A stretch of 64,000 nt of DNA from positions 124,001-188,000 of the forward strand of contig CAWBVG010000035.1 of assembly GCA_963792175.1 (NCBI GenBank), written 5' to 3'. The notes beneath the pieces were generated by a model. It was not told the origin of the DNA and did no database searches. It saw only the letters and a list, made by a program, of their open reading frames with translations. Made by a program: the position numbers and the translations under genes. Shown here piece after piece: positions 44,324 through 57,370 of this stretch. This stretch comes from CAWBVG01 sp963792175 (lineage in GTDB: Bacteria > Acidobacteriota > Vicinamibacteria > Vicinamibacterales > CAVVIG01). The first letter of the stretch is position 1. Every line of letters starts with the position of its first letter.

Positions 44324-45836
44324 GTGCTCGCGTGTCTTCGAACGGCTGCGGTGTTCGGCGTCGAGGCCTGCCCGGTGCACGTCGAGGTCGACGTGTCCTT
44401 CGGCATGCCGGTGTTCACGATGGTCGGCCTGCCCGACGCGAGCGTGCGCGAGAGCCGGGATCGCGTCCGCAGCGCGATTCGCAACTCGGGGTTCGAGTTC
44501 CCGCCGCACCGGATCACCGTCAACCTCGCGCCGGCCGATGTCCGCAAGGCCGGCGCCGCGTTCGATCTTCCGATCGCGCTGGGCATCCTGGCGGCGTCCG
44601 GTGTCATCGAGCGCCGGCATGTTCCGGAGATCGTGCTCCTCGGCGAGTTGTCGCTCGACGGATTCGATCCACGGCACCCGCGGCGTACTGCCAATCGCCG
44701 CGGCGGCAAGGCGCGACGGCCTGTCGGCGATTCTGTTGCCCGCGTCGAACGCCGGCGAGGCGGCGATCGTGTCGGGCCTCGACGTGCTCGGCGTGTCGTC
44801 GCTCGCTGAAGCCGTCCGCGCGCTCAACGATCCCTCGAGCGCCGTCATTGCGCTGCCCAGACCGCCAGCGCCCCGCGCGCCTGATGCGCTGGACCTGGCG
44901 GACGTACGCGGACAACTGCTCGCCCGCCGCGCGCTCGAAATCGCCGCGGCCGGCGGACACAACCTGCTGCTGATTGGTCCGCCCGGCGCCGGCAAGACGA
45001 TGATGGCGCGACGGGTGGCGGGCATCCTGCCGGCCCTGACGATCGACGAGGCGCTCGAGGTCACGTCCGTGCATTCGGTCGCCGGGCTGCTGCCCCCGGG
45101 CGCTGGCCTGCTGGTCGATCGCCCATTCCGCGCGCCGCATCACACGATCTCGAACGCCGCGCTGGTCGGCGGCGGGCCGCAGCCGCGGCCGGGCGAAGTC
45201 AGTCTCGCCCACCACGGCGTGCTCTTTCTCGACGAGATGCTCGAGTTCAGCCGTCGCGTCCTCGAGGTACTCCGCCAGCCACTCGAGGAAGGCACCGTCA
45301 CCGTCGCCCGCGCCGCCCGGACGGTCGTCTTTCCCGCGCGCTTCATGCTGGTCGGCGCCATGAATCCGTGTCCTTGCGGCTTTCTCGGCGACACGGTGCG
45401 TGTGTGCCGGTGCACACCGGTCCAGATCTCCAGCTATCACGACCGCCTGTCGGGACCGTTGCGCGATCGGCTGGATCTCACCGTCGAAGTCCCGGCGCTT
45501 CCGCCCGACGCGCTCGGCAACGTCGAGCCCGGCGAGTCGTCGGCCGCCGTCCGCGCGCGGGTGGCGGTGGCGCGAAGCCGCCAGAGCGCGCGTTACGAAG
45601 CCGATGGCATGAGGACCAACGCGGAGCTCACGGCGCGGCTGATGCCGATGCATGCCCAGCCGGATGCCGCCGGCCTCCGTGTGTTGTCGAAAGCGGTCAG
45701 CCGCCTCGGACTGAGTGCGCGCGGTTACGACCGCATCCGAAAGGTCGCGAGAACGATCGCCGACCTCGCGGGTCACGACGACATTGGCGCGGACGAAGTC
45801 GCCGAAGCCTTGCAATTCAGGATGATCGTTCGTTGA
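44324..45836 (+). CDS. comM: ComM/YifB-family magnesium-chelatase-like AAA+ ATPase (one frameshift)
   Basis: 503 residues once repaired. From GTG 44324: VLACLRTAAVFGVEACPVHVEVDVSFGMPVFTMVGLPDASVRESRDRVRSAIRNSGF (N-terminal Lon-type domain), then an extra T near 44664 breaks LDGSIHGTRGVLPIAAAAR. AAA+ motifs follow: LLIGPPGAGKTMMARR (Walker A), GVLFLDEMLEF (Walker B), GAMNPCPCGFLGD (cysteine cluster) and the C-terminal lid. ComM is a branch-migration helicase that promotes recombination of incoming DNA. Intergenic 212 bases upstream are shared with the divergent coiled-coil gene and carry no clear promoter I can name. Confidence 0.93.
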
Positions 45837-45909
45837 CAATCCCTGGACGCCGTCCGATAGTTAACGCGCTCATCGCGTCGAGGCACGGGCCGATTTCTGG
45901 AGCGTGACG

Positions 45910-47901
45910 ATGGCAAAGCGTCGAAGGGCGGCGGCGGCCGCACGCAAACCGCGCAAGGCCAAGGCCAGCAGCCCGCGGTTTCCAAAAGCGTCACCGTATC
46001 TGAAGAAGTTGAGCACGGCGGTCCGCCGGCATTTCGCCAAGGCCGTGGATCTGCCGACATTCCTCTCCAGCGCCGGACAGCTCACCGCCGAGGATCGCAA
46101 GCTGATTGTTCGCCAGGCGCTGATTCTGTTCGATCAGAACTACGCGCATCTTCCGCTGAAGAAGGCGATGCATTCGATCGACCCGGTGCAGCGGTTACGG
46201 GTGCTCCTGCAGGCGCTCGAGATGACGCCGCCGTCGCGACAACTCTCCGAGGTCGAGTTCCACGCCGAGATGACCGACATCTTCACCTCGGTTCGCGATC
46301 TCCACACCAACTACCTGCTTCCCGCGCCGTTCAACGAGATGACCGCCTTTCTGCCGTTCATGGTCGAAGACTACGTCGATCACGGCAAGCGGAGATACCT
46401 CGTCTCGCATGTCGCGGAGGGTTTCAGCCATCCGACGTTCAAGCCGGGAGTCGAGGTCGTCTACTGGAACGGCACGCCGATCGATCGCGCCGTCGCAAAC
46501 AACGCCCAGCGATACGCCGGCAGCAACCCCGACGCGCGACACGCGCGCGGCGTGCAGACGTTGACGACACGGGCCCTGATCATCGCCCCGCCTCCCGACG
46601 AGGAGTGGGTGGTCGTCGGCTACCGGACGAAGGCCGGCAAGCTCGCCGACGTCCGGCTCGACTGGCAGGTCAATCCGCCGCTGCCTGCGAGCGTCGATGC
46701 GCAGATCACGAGCGTCCGGGCGGCCGCGGGCCTCGGCCTCGACCTCGAGCAGGACATCGTTCAACGGGTCCGCAAAAGCCTCTTCGCGCCGCAGGTCGTC
46801 GATGCCGAGAAGAAGGCCGCGAGAAAGGCGATCCGCGGTGTCCTGGCGGATCTGGAGAGTGGCATGCCCAACGTGTTCGAGGCGCGCAAGGTGACCACAC
46901 CGTCCGGAACGTTCGGGTACTTGCGCGTCCGGACATTCTCCGTCTCTCCGCCGGAGAACTTCATCAACGAGTTCATCCGCCTGATCACCGCCCTGCCGCC
47001 GCGCGGGTTGATTCTCGACGTCAGGGGCAACGGCGGCGGCGTGATCAACGCCGGCGAGTTCGCGCTGCAGACCTTGACGCCTCGACGCATCGAGCCGGAA
47101 CCGTTCCAGTTCATCAACAGCCCGCTCAATCTGGACATCTGCCGCCATAATGGCAAGGACTCGAACTGGACGGATCTGTCGGCGTGGGTCGAATCGATGC
47201 AGCAGGCGCTCCAAACCGGGTCGGCGTTCTCCGCGGGCTTTCCGGTCTCCGATCCCGAGATGTGCAATGCGATCGGCCAGAAGTACTTTGGCCCGGTGGT
47301 CCTGATCACCGACGGACTCTGTTACAGCACCACCGACATTTTTGCCTCGGGGTTTCAAGACCACGACATCGGGACGGTGCTGGGTGTCGCCGGAAGCACG
47401 GGGGCCGGTGGGGCGAACGTCTGGGAACAGCAGTACTTCGCCAGTGACATCCTGCCGGGGTCCGTCTATCAGCCGCTGCCGAACGGCGCCGGCATGCGCG
47501 TCGCCATCCGCCGCACGCTTCGGGTCGGGCGCCGCGCCGGCGCGCCCGTGGAAGATCTGGGCGTCATCCCCGACGAGCGGCACGACCTGACCAGGAACGA
47601 CTTGCTGAAGGGCAACGTGGATCTGATCAACCGAGCCGGCAAACTGCTCGCGGCGAAGCCGGTGCGGCAATTTGTCGCCACGGTGCACGACAGTTCGCCG
47701 GCGCAGGCGAAGCTGGCGTTCGAAACCGAAGGGATGACGCGGCTGGACGTGTATCTGGGCGAGCGTCCCATTCAGTCACTCGATCTGCAGGATGGGCGCG
47801 CCGCGATCGTGGTGCCGAAGAAAGACGGCCCTCAAGCCACGCTCGAAGTGCGCGGCTTCGACGGAACGCAGCTGGTCGCCCGTTATCGCACGCCCGTGTA
47901 G
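45910..47901 (+). CDS. S41-family (IRBP/tricorn-like) peptidase, no signal peptide
   Basis: About 663 residues, ATG 45910 with GGAG 8 bases upstream. The N terminus is a highly basic Ala/Arg/Lys tail (AKRRRAAAAARKPRKAK) rather than a signal peptide. A helical region (about 60-130) precedes the S41 core: TFGYLRVRTFSV, GLILDVRGNGGGVINAGEFALQ, then GLCYSTTDIFASGFQDHDIGTVLG and GAGGANVW. The nucleophile Ser would be in YSTTD. The CtpA-type Lys is not visible; the GxxTxGG-like motif resembles tricorn/IRBP enzymes that use Ser-His-Glu. Cytoplasmic location is unusual for this family. Intact. Confidence 0.78.
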   Translation: MAKRRRAAAAARKPRKAKASSPRFPKASPYLKKLSTAVRRHFAKAVDLPTFLSSAGQLTAEDRKLIVRQALILFDQNYAHLPLKKAMHSIDPVQRLRVLLQALEMTPPSRQLSEVEFHAEMTDIFTSVRDLHTNYLLPAPFNEMTAFLPFMVEDYVDHGKRRYLVSHVAEGFSHPTFKPGVEVVYWNGTPIDRAVANNAQRYAGSNPDARHARGVQTLTTRALIIAPPPDEEWVVVGYRTKAGKLADVRLDWQVNPPLPASVDAQITSVRAAAGLGLDLEQDIVQRVRKSLFAPQVVDAEKKAARKAIRGVLADLESGMPNVFEARKVTTPSGTFGYLRVRTFSVSPPENFINEFIRLITALPPRGLILDVRGNGGGVINAGEFALQTLTPRRIEPEPFQFINSPLNLDICRHNGKDSNWTDLSAWVESMQQALQTGSAFSAGFPVSDPEMCNAIGQKYFGPVVLITDGLCYSTTDIFASGFQDHDIGTVLGVAGSTGAGGANVWEQQYFASDILPGSVYQPLPNGAGMRVAIRRTLRVGRRAGAPVEDLGVIPDERHDLTRNDLLKGNVDLINRAGKLLAAKPVRQFVATVHDSSPAQAKLAFETEGMTRLDVYLGERPIQSLDLQDGRAAIVVPKKDGPQATLEVRGFDGTQLVARYRTPV

Positions 47902-47903
47902 CG

Positions 47904-47966
47904 CCACGAAGGCACGAAGTCACGAAACAGGACCATTTGTTCTTCGTGTTTTCGTGGCTTCGTGGC
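47904..47966. repeat. Palindrome built from CACGAAG words
   Basis: CACGAAGG, CACGAAGT, CACGAAAC (47904-47927) pair with TTCTTCGTG, TTTTCGTGG, CTTCGTGG (47940-47966). It fills the gap between the S41 gene and the convergent large gene. Confidence 0.85.
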
Positions 47967-47980
47967 AATCACCGGATTCA

Positions 47981-50900
47981 TCACCGGGCCTGCGCAGATA
48001 CGCTGGCAGTCGGCGACTTCGCGTGTGCGCGCGCCAAGGCCATCGCCGCCCAGTTGGTGGCCGCTGCCGAAATCCAGCCATCGTTGCCGTGTGGAAAACC
48101 GATGTCGAACAGCGGCTGCAACGGCAGCGCGCGCGTCCTGACCAGCCACGAGCCGTCCTCGCATTGGGTCTTCAACAGGAACTGCACGCCGCGCTGGTAA
48201 ATCGGATTCGCTGGCGTGATCGCGCCGCTCTCGGCGAGCGCGACGAGCGCCTGCCCCGTCGCGTAGGCGTCGCTGTCCATCGACGGCAACTGCGCCCACC
48301 CGCCATCGGGCCGCTGCTCGGCCATCAGCGCACGACCCGCCTTCTGGATGGCGCCGCCGGCGGCGCGGCCCCACGTCAGGCCGAGCAGCTTGAACACGCG
48401 ATCTTCGTTGCTGCGCGTGGGCGCCGCCGCGAGCCATGCCGCCGCGCGACGGGCGGCCTTGCTCGTACTCGGATTTCACCGCCGCGGGCGCGTAGAGCTG
48501 CAGCGCGCGCATCGATGCCGCCGTCACCTCGATGTCGCTCGATTCGAGCGGCGGCCGGTGCGCGATGATCCGCCACTGGCCGTTCGCCAGCTGCGTCCGC
48601 TTCAGAAAGAACGCCATCGCGTCCGTCGCGGGATCGGCGGCGTACTTTTCCGCGTGCAGCCCGAGGAGGATGTAGCTCACGGTGTCGGCGTCGCCCGGAA
48701 TCCCGACGCCCTGCAGCGCGCGGTCGCGCCAGACGTCGATGAACGTCCCGATGGTCTTCAGGCTCGCGCGCGCCGTCGCTTCATCGACCGCAATGCCAAG
48801 CGGGCGGACCGCCGCGACGGTCATCGCCGTCAACGTGTTGTTGTGGCACGACACACAGCCCGACTTTTTCAGAAAGACCGCATCGGTCCGTTGCAGCAGC
48901 GGCAGGGCCCGCTCGAGAGCCACCCGGGCCGACGCGGCCGGAGCGGCAAGCCACCGTCGGCGCGGCCGATGCGTTGCCAGCCGCAGCGCCCGCGCTCGTC
49001 AGGACGTCGACCGTCGTCGTGCGGCCGTGCCGCCGCGCGATGTCCAGCGCGGTCTCCCCTGTCTTGTCGCGGGCGTTGACGTCCACGCCCTTGGCGATCA
49101 ACAGCCGGAGCGCGTCATTCAGTCCGACGTCCGACGCCGCGGCGCGCGCGATCATCGTCTTGCCATCGCCGTCCGTCAGCTTTGGATCGGCGCCGTGATC
49201 GAACAACGCTTTGGCGCCTCGGCCTTCAGAGAACGGCGGCATTTCGAGAAACAACGTGTTGGTCAGGATCTGCGGGCTCACCGACGTGAGCAGCCGCTCG
49301 GCGCACACATCGCACGTCGAGCGCACCGCGAGCGCGAGCGCCGCCACGCCGGCGATATTCACGTCCGCGCCGCGATCGATCAGCAGTTGAAAGACGGCGG
49401 CGTCGCCGGAGCGCGCGGCTTCGGCGAGCGGCGTCATGTCGCCGCCGAGCCCCGGGGCACTCACGTTGATGGCCGCGCCGGCATCGAGGAGCAGCTTCAC
49501 CACCGGCGCCGCGCCCGGCAGTCCCGCGGCAATCAGCAGCGGGCTACGGCCGTCGTCCGACCGTGCGTTGACGTCGGCGTGATGCTCGAGCAGGACGCGC
49601 GTCTTCTCCAGATCGGTGACCGCCCGCATCAGCGGCGTGGCGCCCGCGTCGTTGCGCGTGTTGGGATCGGCGCCTTGATCGAGGAGCCGCCTGACGGCGC
49701 TGGCCGTCCCCCAGAGCGCCGCGTCCATCAGCCTTGCCGCCCGCGGCTCGAGCGCCACCGGCGGCGCTTCATTCGCGAGCTCGTCCGGCCACTCCGCGCC
49801 CTGATCCATCCACGCCTTGATCAGGCCAATCTGTTCGGGTTTCAGCGCGCCGGTCGGCGGCATCTGCGGCCCCGCACTGTCGCCAGCGATCCGCGCCATC
49901 AGCAGGCTCGCACCGCCATTGCCCGGGCGGATGATTCCTGGGCTCGTCGTGCCGCCGCGCATCGCGTCGCGGCGCCGGTCCAGCCGGAACCCATTCATCT
50001 GCTGGTTGGGACCGTGGCAGCTGTAGCACTGCTGCCGCAGGATCGGCTGCACGTCGCGGCCGAAGTCGACGCGTGCCGCGACCTGTTCGGCCTCGTGAGA
50101 CTTCGGCGCGGCTGATACGCGCAGCGTTCCCGGATCGTTGGGCCTGAGCGGGCTGGTGAATTTCAGGCCGGCGTTAGATAGATCGCCGAGCACGTCGTCG
50201 CCTTCGGGCTTGGCGTTTCTTCGCACCCACGCCACCAGATCGTCGAACGCCTTCGTCATCTCCGGCTGGCTGAACGCGCAATGGCCGGCGATGCGGTAGA
50301 CGCGCTGGACGAGCAGGTCCTGTTTCCCGGCGGCCGCCACCGCGCGTTTCAGCGTCTGCTGAAGAAATATCGGCACGAAGAGATCGCCGGTGCCGTGCAT
50401 CGTGAGCAGCGGGCGTTCGAGCTTCCCGTCGAACGGGACGATCTCGTCATAGGGTCCCATCGGGTTGCGAATCTCGGCGTCGAGCGCTTTTCGACGGGCG
50501 CGCGAGTTGAGGGCGTCTGCCGTCAGGCCGAGCCCTTCGTCGATCGCGTACTTGATGTGCGTGGTCATCACGGCGCGATTCGACGGCGTGGTGCTGCCGG
50601 CGAGCGCCGCGCCGCTGATGTTGCCGGCAAAACGCGATGCCAGGCCTTCGACCGCGAACGGCCGCGGCCCGCCGCTGATCTGGATCTCCACGCTGGCCAG
50701 CTGGCGGCCCTTGTCCGTGTAGTCCGGCGGCTTTCCGAGAACCTCGTTCATCTTCGCGAGATCCTGCGGCATCGTGTCCAGCTTGAACTGAACGCCGGTG
50801 ATCACCTCGGCGGCGCCGCCGACGGCGGCGAAGAAATCGAACAGCTCCGGCCCGGCCGGACACATCGCGAGTCCGCCGGCGAATGCGGTCGGGAACTCAT

Positions 50901-51405
50901 GCATCCCGAGCACGGTGACGTGTCCGCCCATCGACGTCCCGGTCAGCAGCACGCGCTGCGGCGCGCGGCCGCCGTTGAACGTGGTAAACAGGTCGGTCAG
51001 CGCCATGGTGTCGAGGAGCCCCTGCCCCGGCACGTAGCCATTGCAGCGATAGCTGGACGCGGCCCACGCGAAGCCGTTCTTGATCAGGTGCTCGCGGATC
51101 GGCGAGTTGCCGACGCGAAGCAGCGAGCCGTTCGCGCCAGCGTTTGACACGAAGCCGTGTGCATAGAGCGCGAGCTCGCCGTTCCAGGTGTCGGGGATCT
51201 CGATGCGGTACAGCCCGCCGTCGTACTTGCCGAAGAACGCCTTCGCGCCAGGCAACGCTTCGAAGGTGGCGTCGCCGAATTCCCACGCCTGGTCGGGACA
51301 TGGAATCGGCGTGATGCCCGGACGGCCGAGTGCGGTCGGACGAGAACTCGCAGCGACCGCCAGCACGGCAACGACCGCGGCGAAGAAGAATCCTCGTAGA
51401 CGCAC
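47981..51405 (-). CDS. Alpha/beta hydrolase-cytochrome c-ankyrin-cytochrome c-cyclase-like fusion (two frameshifts)
   Basis: From GTG 51405 (AAGGAGT upstream) a signal peptide precedes an alpha/beta hydrolase (LALYAHGFVSNAG; nucleophile elbow LLTGTSMGGHVTV, about 160; LLTMHGTGDLFV; AGHCAF). Residues about 455-560 are a c-type cytochrome (FGRDVQPILRQQCYSCHGP). Ankyrin repeats follow (DPNTRNDAGATPLMRAV, DVNARSDDGRSPLLIAAG, DVNARDKTGETALDIARRHG). After an extra T at 48953 comes a second heme motif (KSGCVSCHNNT) and, after an extra G near 48467, an alpha/alpha toroid like squalene cyclase (DGGWAQLPSMDSDAYATGQALVAL). About 1140 residues, periplasmic. The ankyrin-heme-toroid part is a known acidobacterial layout; the hydrolase head is not. 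Confidence 0.78.
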
Positions 51406-51420
51406 GCACGACTCCTTCCA

Positions 51421-51475
51421 AAGGCAGGCCTAAAGGCCTGCGCTACGACAGTGATGGCAGGCCTGAACGCCTGCG
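51421..51475. repeat. Two hairpins with GC(T)ACG tails, direct repeat
   Basis: GGCAGGCCTAAAGGCCTGCGC then TACGAC (51423-51450), and a second copy GGCAGGCCTGAACGCCTGCGC then GACGAA (51454-51480). Each is a hairpin. It lies in the 86-base gap upstream of the large fusion gene and after the PQQ dehydrogenase. Confidence 0.8.
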
Positions 51476-51491
51476 CGACGAACGTGGGCGA

Positions 51492-53118
51492 CTATCGACT
51501 ACCGACTCGCAGCGGCAGTGCAAACGCCGTCAGATCCGCCCCCGATGGAATCACGACAAACTGCCGTCCGTCGATCGCATAACTCGTCGGCGGCGCATAG
51601 ATCGCCGCGCCGGTCTGGAACTCGAAGAGCTTCCGGCCGGTGTTCGAATCGGCGGCGAAGAACAGACCCTGGTGATCGCCGCTGAACACGACGCCGCCGG
51701 CGGTGGCCAGCACGCCGGCCCAGCCGGCATCGGCGTAGGGCAGCTCCCATTTGCGGTTACCGGTCAGCGGGTCGATGGCGCGCAAGCGCGCCGCCGCGTT
51801 TGGGTTCGGTGATCGGCGCGACCGATCCTCCCAGCGTCAGCTGTCCGACCGTCGCCGTCGTCGTCGGGCGCTGGATGAACCGCGCGCACGTCTCACGCGC
51901 CGTGACGAAGAACAACCCGCGGCCGGCGTCGAACGACGGCGACATGAAATTGGTGCCGCCATACAGGTCCGGACACGTCACCGTGCCCGCCGGCGTGGGA
52001 TCGTGATCCGGCAGCACGAGCGGCTTGCCGTTCCCATCGAGCTCGCGGGCCCACGTCGTGTTGACGAACGGCTTGCCGAGCAGGTACTGGCCGGTCACGC
52101 GATCGAGCACGTAGAAGAACCCGTTGCGGTTCGCCATCATGACGACCTTGCGAAGCTGTCCGCCGAGCCTGAGGTCGGCGAGCACCGGCACTTCGTTCGC
52201 GTCCCAGTCGTGCGTGTCGTGCGGCGTGAACTGAAAATGCCACTTCAAGCTGCCGGTGTCCGGATCGAGCGCGAGGAGTGAATCGGTATAGAGGTTGTCG
52301 CCGGGACGGCTGAGTCCGTCCCAATCCGGGTTCGGATTACCGGTACCCCAGTACAAGAGGTTCAACGCGGGATCGTAGGTGCCCGTCAGCCACGTCGGCC
52401 CGCCGCCGCGTTGCCAGATCTCGCCCTGCCACGTCTCGCTGCCCTTTTCGCCTGGCGCCGGAATCGTGTAGAAGCGCCACAGGCGCTCGCCGGTCGCCGG
52501 GTTGTAGGCATCGATGAAGCCGCGGTTCGCAAACTCGCCGCCCGCGATGCCGACGATAACCTTGTCCTTCACGACGAGCGGAGCGCCGGTGCCCGCGAAG
52601 CCGTCCTTGGCCGGCGCCATCTCGACGTCGTAGATGACCTTTCCGGTTTTCATCTCGAGCGCGACGAAGTGCGCATCGAGCGTGACCATGAACAGCCGAT
52701 CCTGGTAGGCCGCGAGGCCACGGTTCACCATGCCGCAGCAGACTTTCAGACCTTCTGGCAGTTTTCGCTGGTAGTGCCAGATCTGCTTGCCGGTGCGTCC
52801 GTCGATCGCCCAGGCATGATTGAGCGCGCCCGCCACGTAGAGCGTGCCGTCGATCACGATCGGCGTCGCCTCGAACTTGTTGACGACGCCGGTCTGAAAC
52901 GTCCATTGCGCGGCCAGCTGATCGACGTTCGCGGGGGTGATCTGCGTGAGCGGACTGAATCGGTGTCCGGAGTAGTCTCCCGAATGGGTCAGCCAACGCG
53001 ACGGGTTGGCCAGCCCATCAAGCAGGTCCTTGCTTGTAATACTTTGCGCGGCGATTGGGACGATCGCTGTCGAGGCCAGGGCCAGGACCGATAACCATCG
53101 TAGGGGCTTCTGGGGCAT
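51492..53118 (-). CDS. PQQ-dependent alcohol dehydrogenase (one frameshift)
   Basis: About 541 residues from ATG 53118. Signal peptide (LSVLALASTAIVPIAAQS), then a quinoprotein propeller with W-type repeats (WAIDGRTGKQIWHYQ, DAYNPATGERLWRFY, LALDPDTGSLKWHFQ, RAIDPLTGNRKWELP). The adjacent-cysteine disulfide of PQQ enzymes is visible (KVCCGMVNRGLA), and WDANEVPVLADL matches the catalytic-Asp region. No C-terminal heme domain. The frame breaks near 51788, inside GGALRAIDPLTG. It faces the same way as the large heme protein downstream, which could take its electrons; that is inference. Confidence 0.88.
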
Positions 53119-53170
53119 GATCGGCTGAGATCGTAGCCCGAAATCAACGCTTGGGGCTCTGTGTATCCCT

Positions 53171-53179
53171 GTGTTACAG
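53171..53179 (+). promoter_or_regulatory. Extended -10 element before the M23 gene
   Basis: TGTTACAGT, about 77 bases before the M23 start and pointing away from the PQQ gene. Confidence 0.35.
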
Positions 53180-53255
53180 TGGCCAAGCTGGGCGTTGGCT
53201 TTCGCGTCCATCCCCTTTTATTGCAAGTCGTTAGCGCCGTTTACTAGGGAGACCA

Positions 53256-54186
53256 ATGCCAGGACGTCGGTACACGGTGGTGATCGCAGACCGCTCGAGC
53301 GGCGTTGTCCGCCAGCTGACGGTCAACCTCCGCTGGCTCGCCCTTGCGGTGGCAACCGTTCTGGCCATCCCGGTGCTGATGGGCCTCGGCGCGAAGTGGA
53401 GCGCGAGTGCCCAAATCGAGGAACTGCTCTCCACCAATGCCGTGCTGCTGGTTGAGAACGGCAGCTACCGCGTCGCGACCGGCGAGTTGACCGGTCAGAT
53501 TCAGTCGCTCGAAAACGTCATCAACGACCTCGGCACGCGGTCGATGCTCGATCCCGCGCAAGCGCGCGCCATGCAGAAGCTTCCGGCGGTGGTGAGGTCG
53601 AGGGCGGCCGGCGGCACCAACGCAAACACTGGCGCCGCAAACAGCGCGATTTCGGACATCGCGAAGGCCGCGCTCAACACGCCGGAAGACACATTTGGCG
53701 TGCTCCGCGATCTGCTCCACGGGCTCGAAAGCCGCCTCAGCTTCGTGCGGCGCGACGTCGAACGCCGCGAAGAGCTCGCCTCGGCGACGCCTTCGATCTG
53801 GCCGGCGCACGGCTGGCTGACGGGTACGTTCGGCGGCCGCAGCGATCCGTTCACGGGCGAGCCCGGCTATCACCAGGGCATCGACATCTCGACGGAAAAA
53901 GGCCAGCCCATTTACGCGACTGCTGATGGCACGGTGGAGTCGGCGACCTATACCGGCGACTACGGCAACTTCATCGTGCTCCGGCATGGCTTCGGACTGA
54001 CGACGCGCTACGGCCATCTGAGCTCGTTCGCGGCGAAAACCGGTCAGACGGGTCAAGCGCGGGGACGTCATCGGCTACGTCGGCTCCACCGGACGATCGA
54101 CCGGCGCCCACGTCCACTACGAGATTCTGGCGAACGGGAAACTGATTAACCCGTTGCAGCTCCTCACCCAGCCAGCGAAGAGATAA
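53256..54186 (+). CDS. Membrane-anchored M23 metallopeptidase (one frameshift)
   Basis: 309 residues once repaired. MPGRRYTVVIADRSSGVVRQLTVN, a membrane helix (LRWLALAVATVLAIPVLMGLG), a coiled-coil stretch, then a LytM domain: GWLTGTFGGRSDPFTGEPGYHQGIDIS (zinc His and Asp), FIVLRHGFGLTTRYGHLSSF, and after an extra G near 54050 VKRGDVIGYVGSTGRSTGAHVHYEILANG (HxH zinc motif). All zinc ligands are present. It either cuts peptidoglycan cross-bridges or, like EnvC/NlpD, controls amidases. It precedes secA. Confidence 0.9.
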
Positions 54187-54271
54187 GCCGCAGGCGTCAT
54201 CCGGCCAGGCAGGAACGCAGAACGTCAGGAAGCGCGTCCTGCCCTTGCTGCCCTGCTGCCTTGTCCGTCTC

Positions 54272-54280
54272 TGCTACAAT
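54272..54280 (+). promoter_or_regulatory. Extended -10 element before secA
   Basis: TGCTACAAT, 36 bases before the secA ATG. The upstream 54190-54265 stretch is rich in CAGG/CCTG words that can pair, but I see no known RNA in it. Confidence 0.4.
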
Positions 54281-54316
54281 CGTTGGATACCCTCGACCGG
54301 GTAATCCTAGCCGTAG

Positions 54317-57294
<2,978 letters not shown>

Positions 57295-57331
57295 CGCGGA
57301 TCTTCAGCCTCCGCTTACCACTCGTCATTCC

Positions 57332-57357
57332 AGGCCGACCTTTGTCGGCCTTTTGTT
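57332..57357 (+). terminator. Rho-independent terminator after secA
   Basis: AGGCCGAC, loop CTTT, GTCGGCCT, then TTTGTTT. It ends 13 bases before guaB. Confidence 0.85.
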
Positions 57358-57370
57358 TATCTGAGGGGCC

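Noticed and set aside
54190..54270. Possible small RNA (SRP-like) before secA
   Set aside because: The CAGG/CCTG words can pair, but the conserved SRP GGAA-tetraloop helix is absent.
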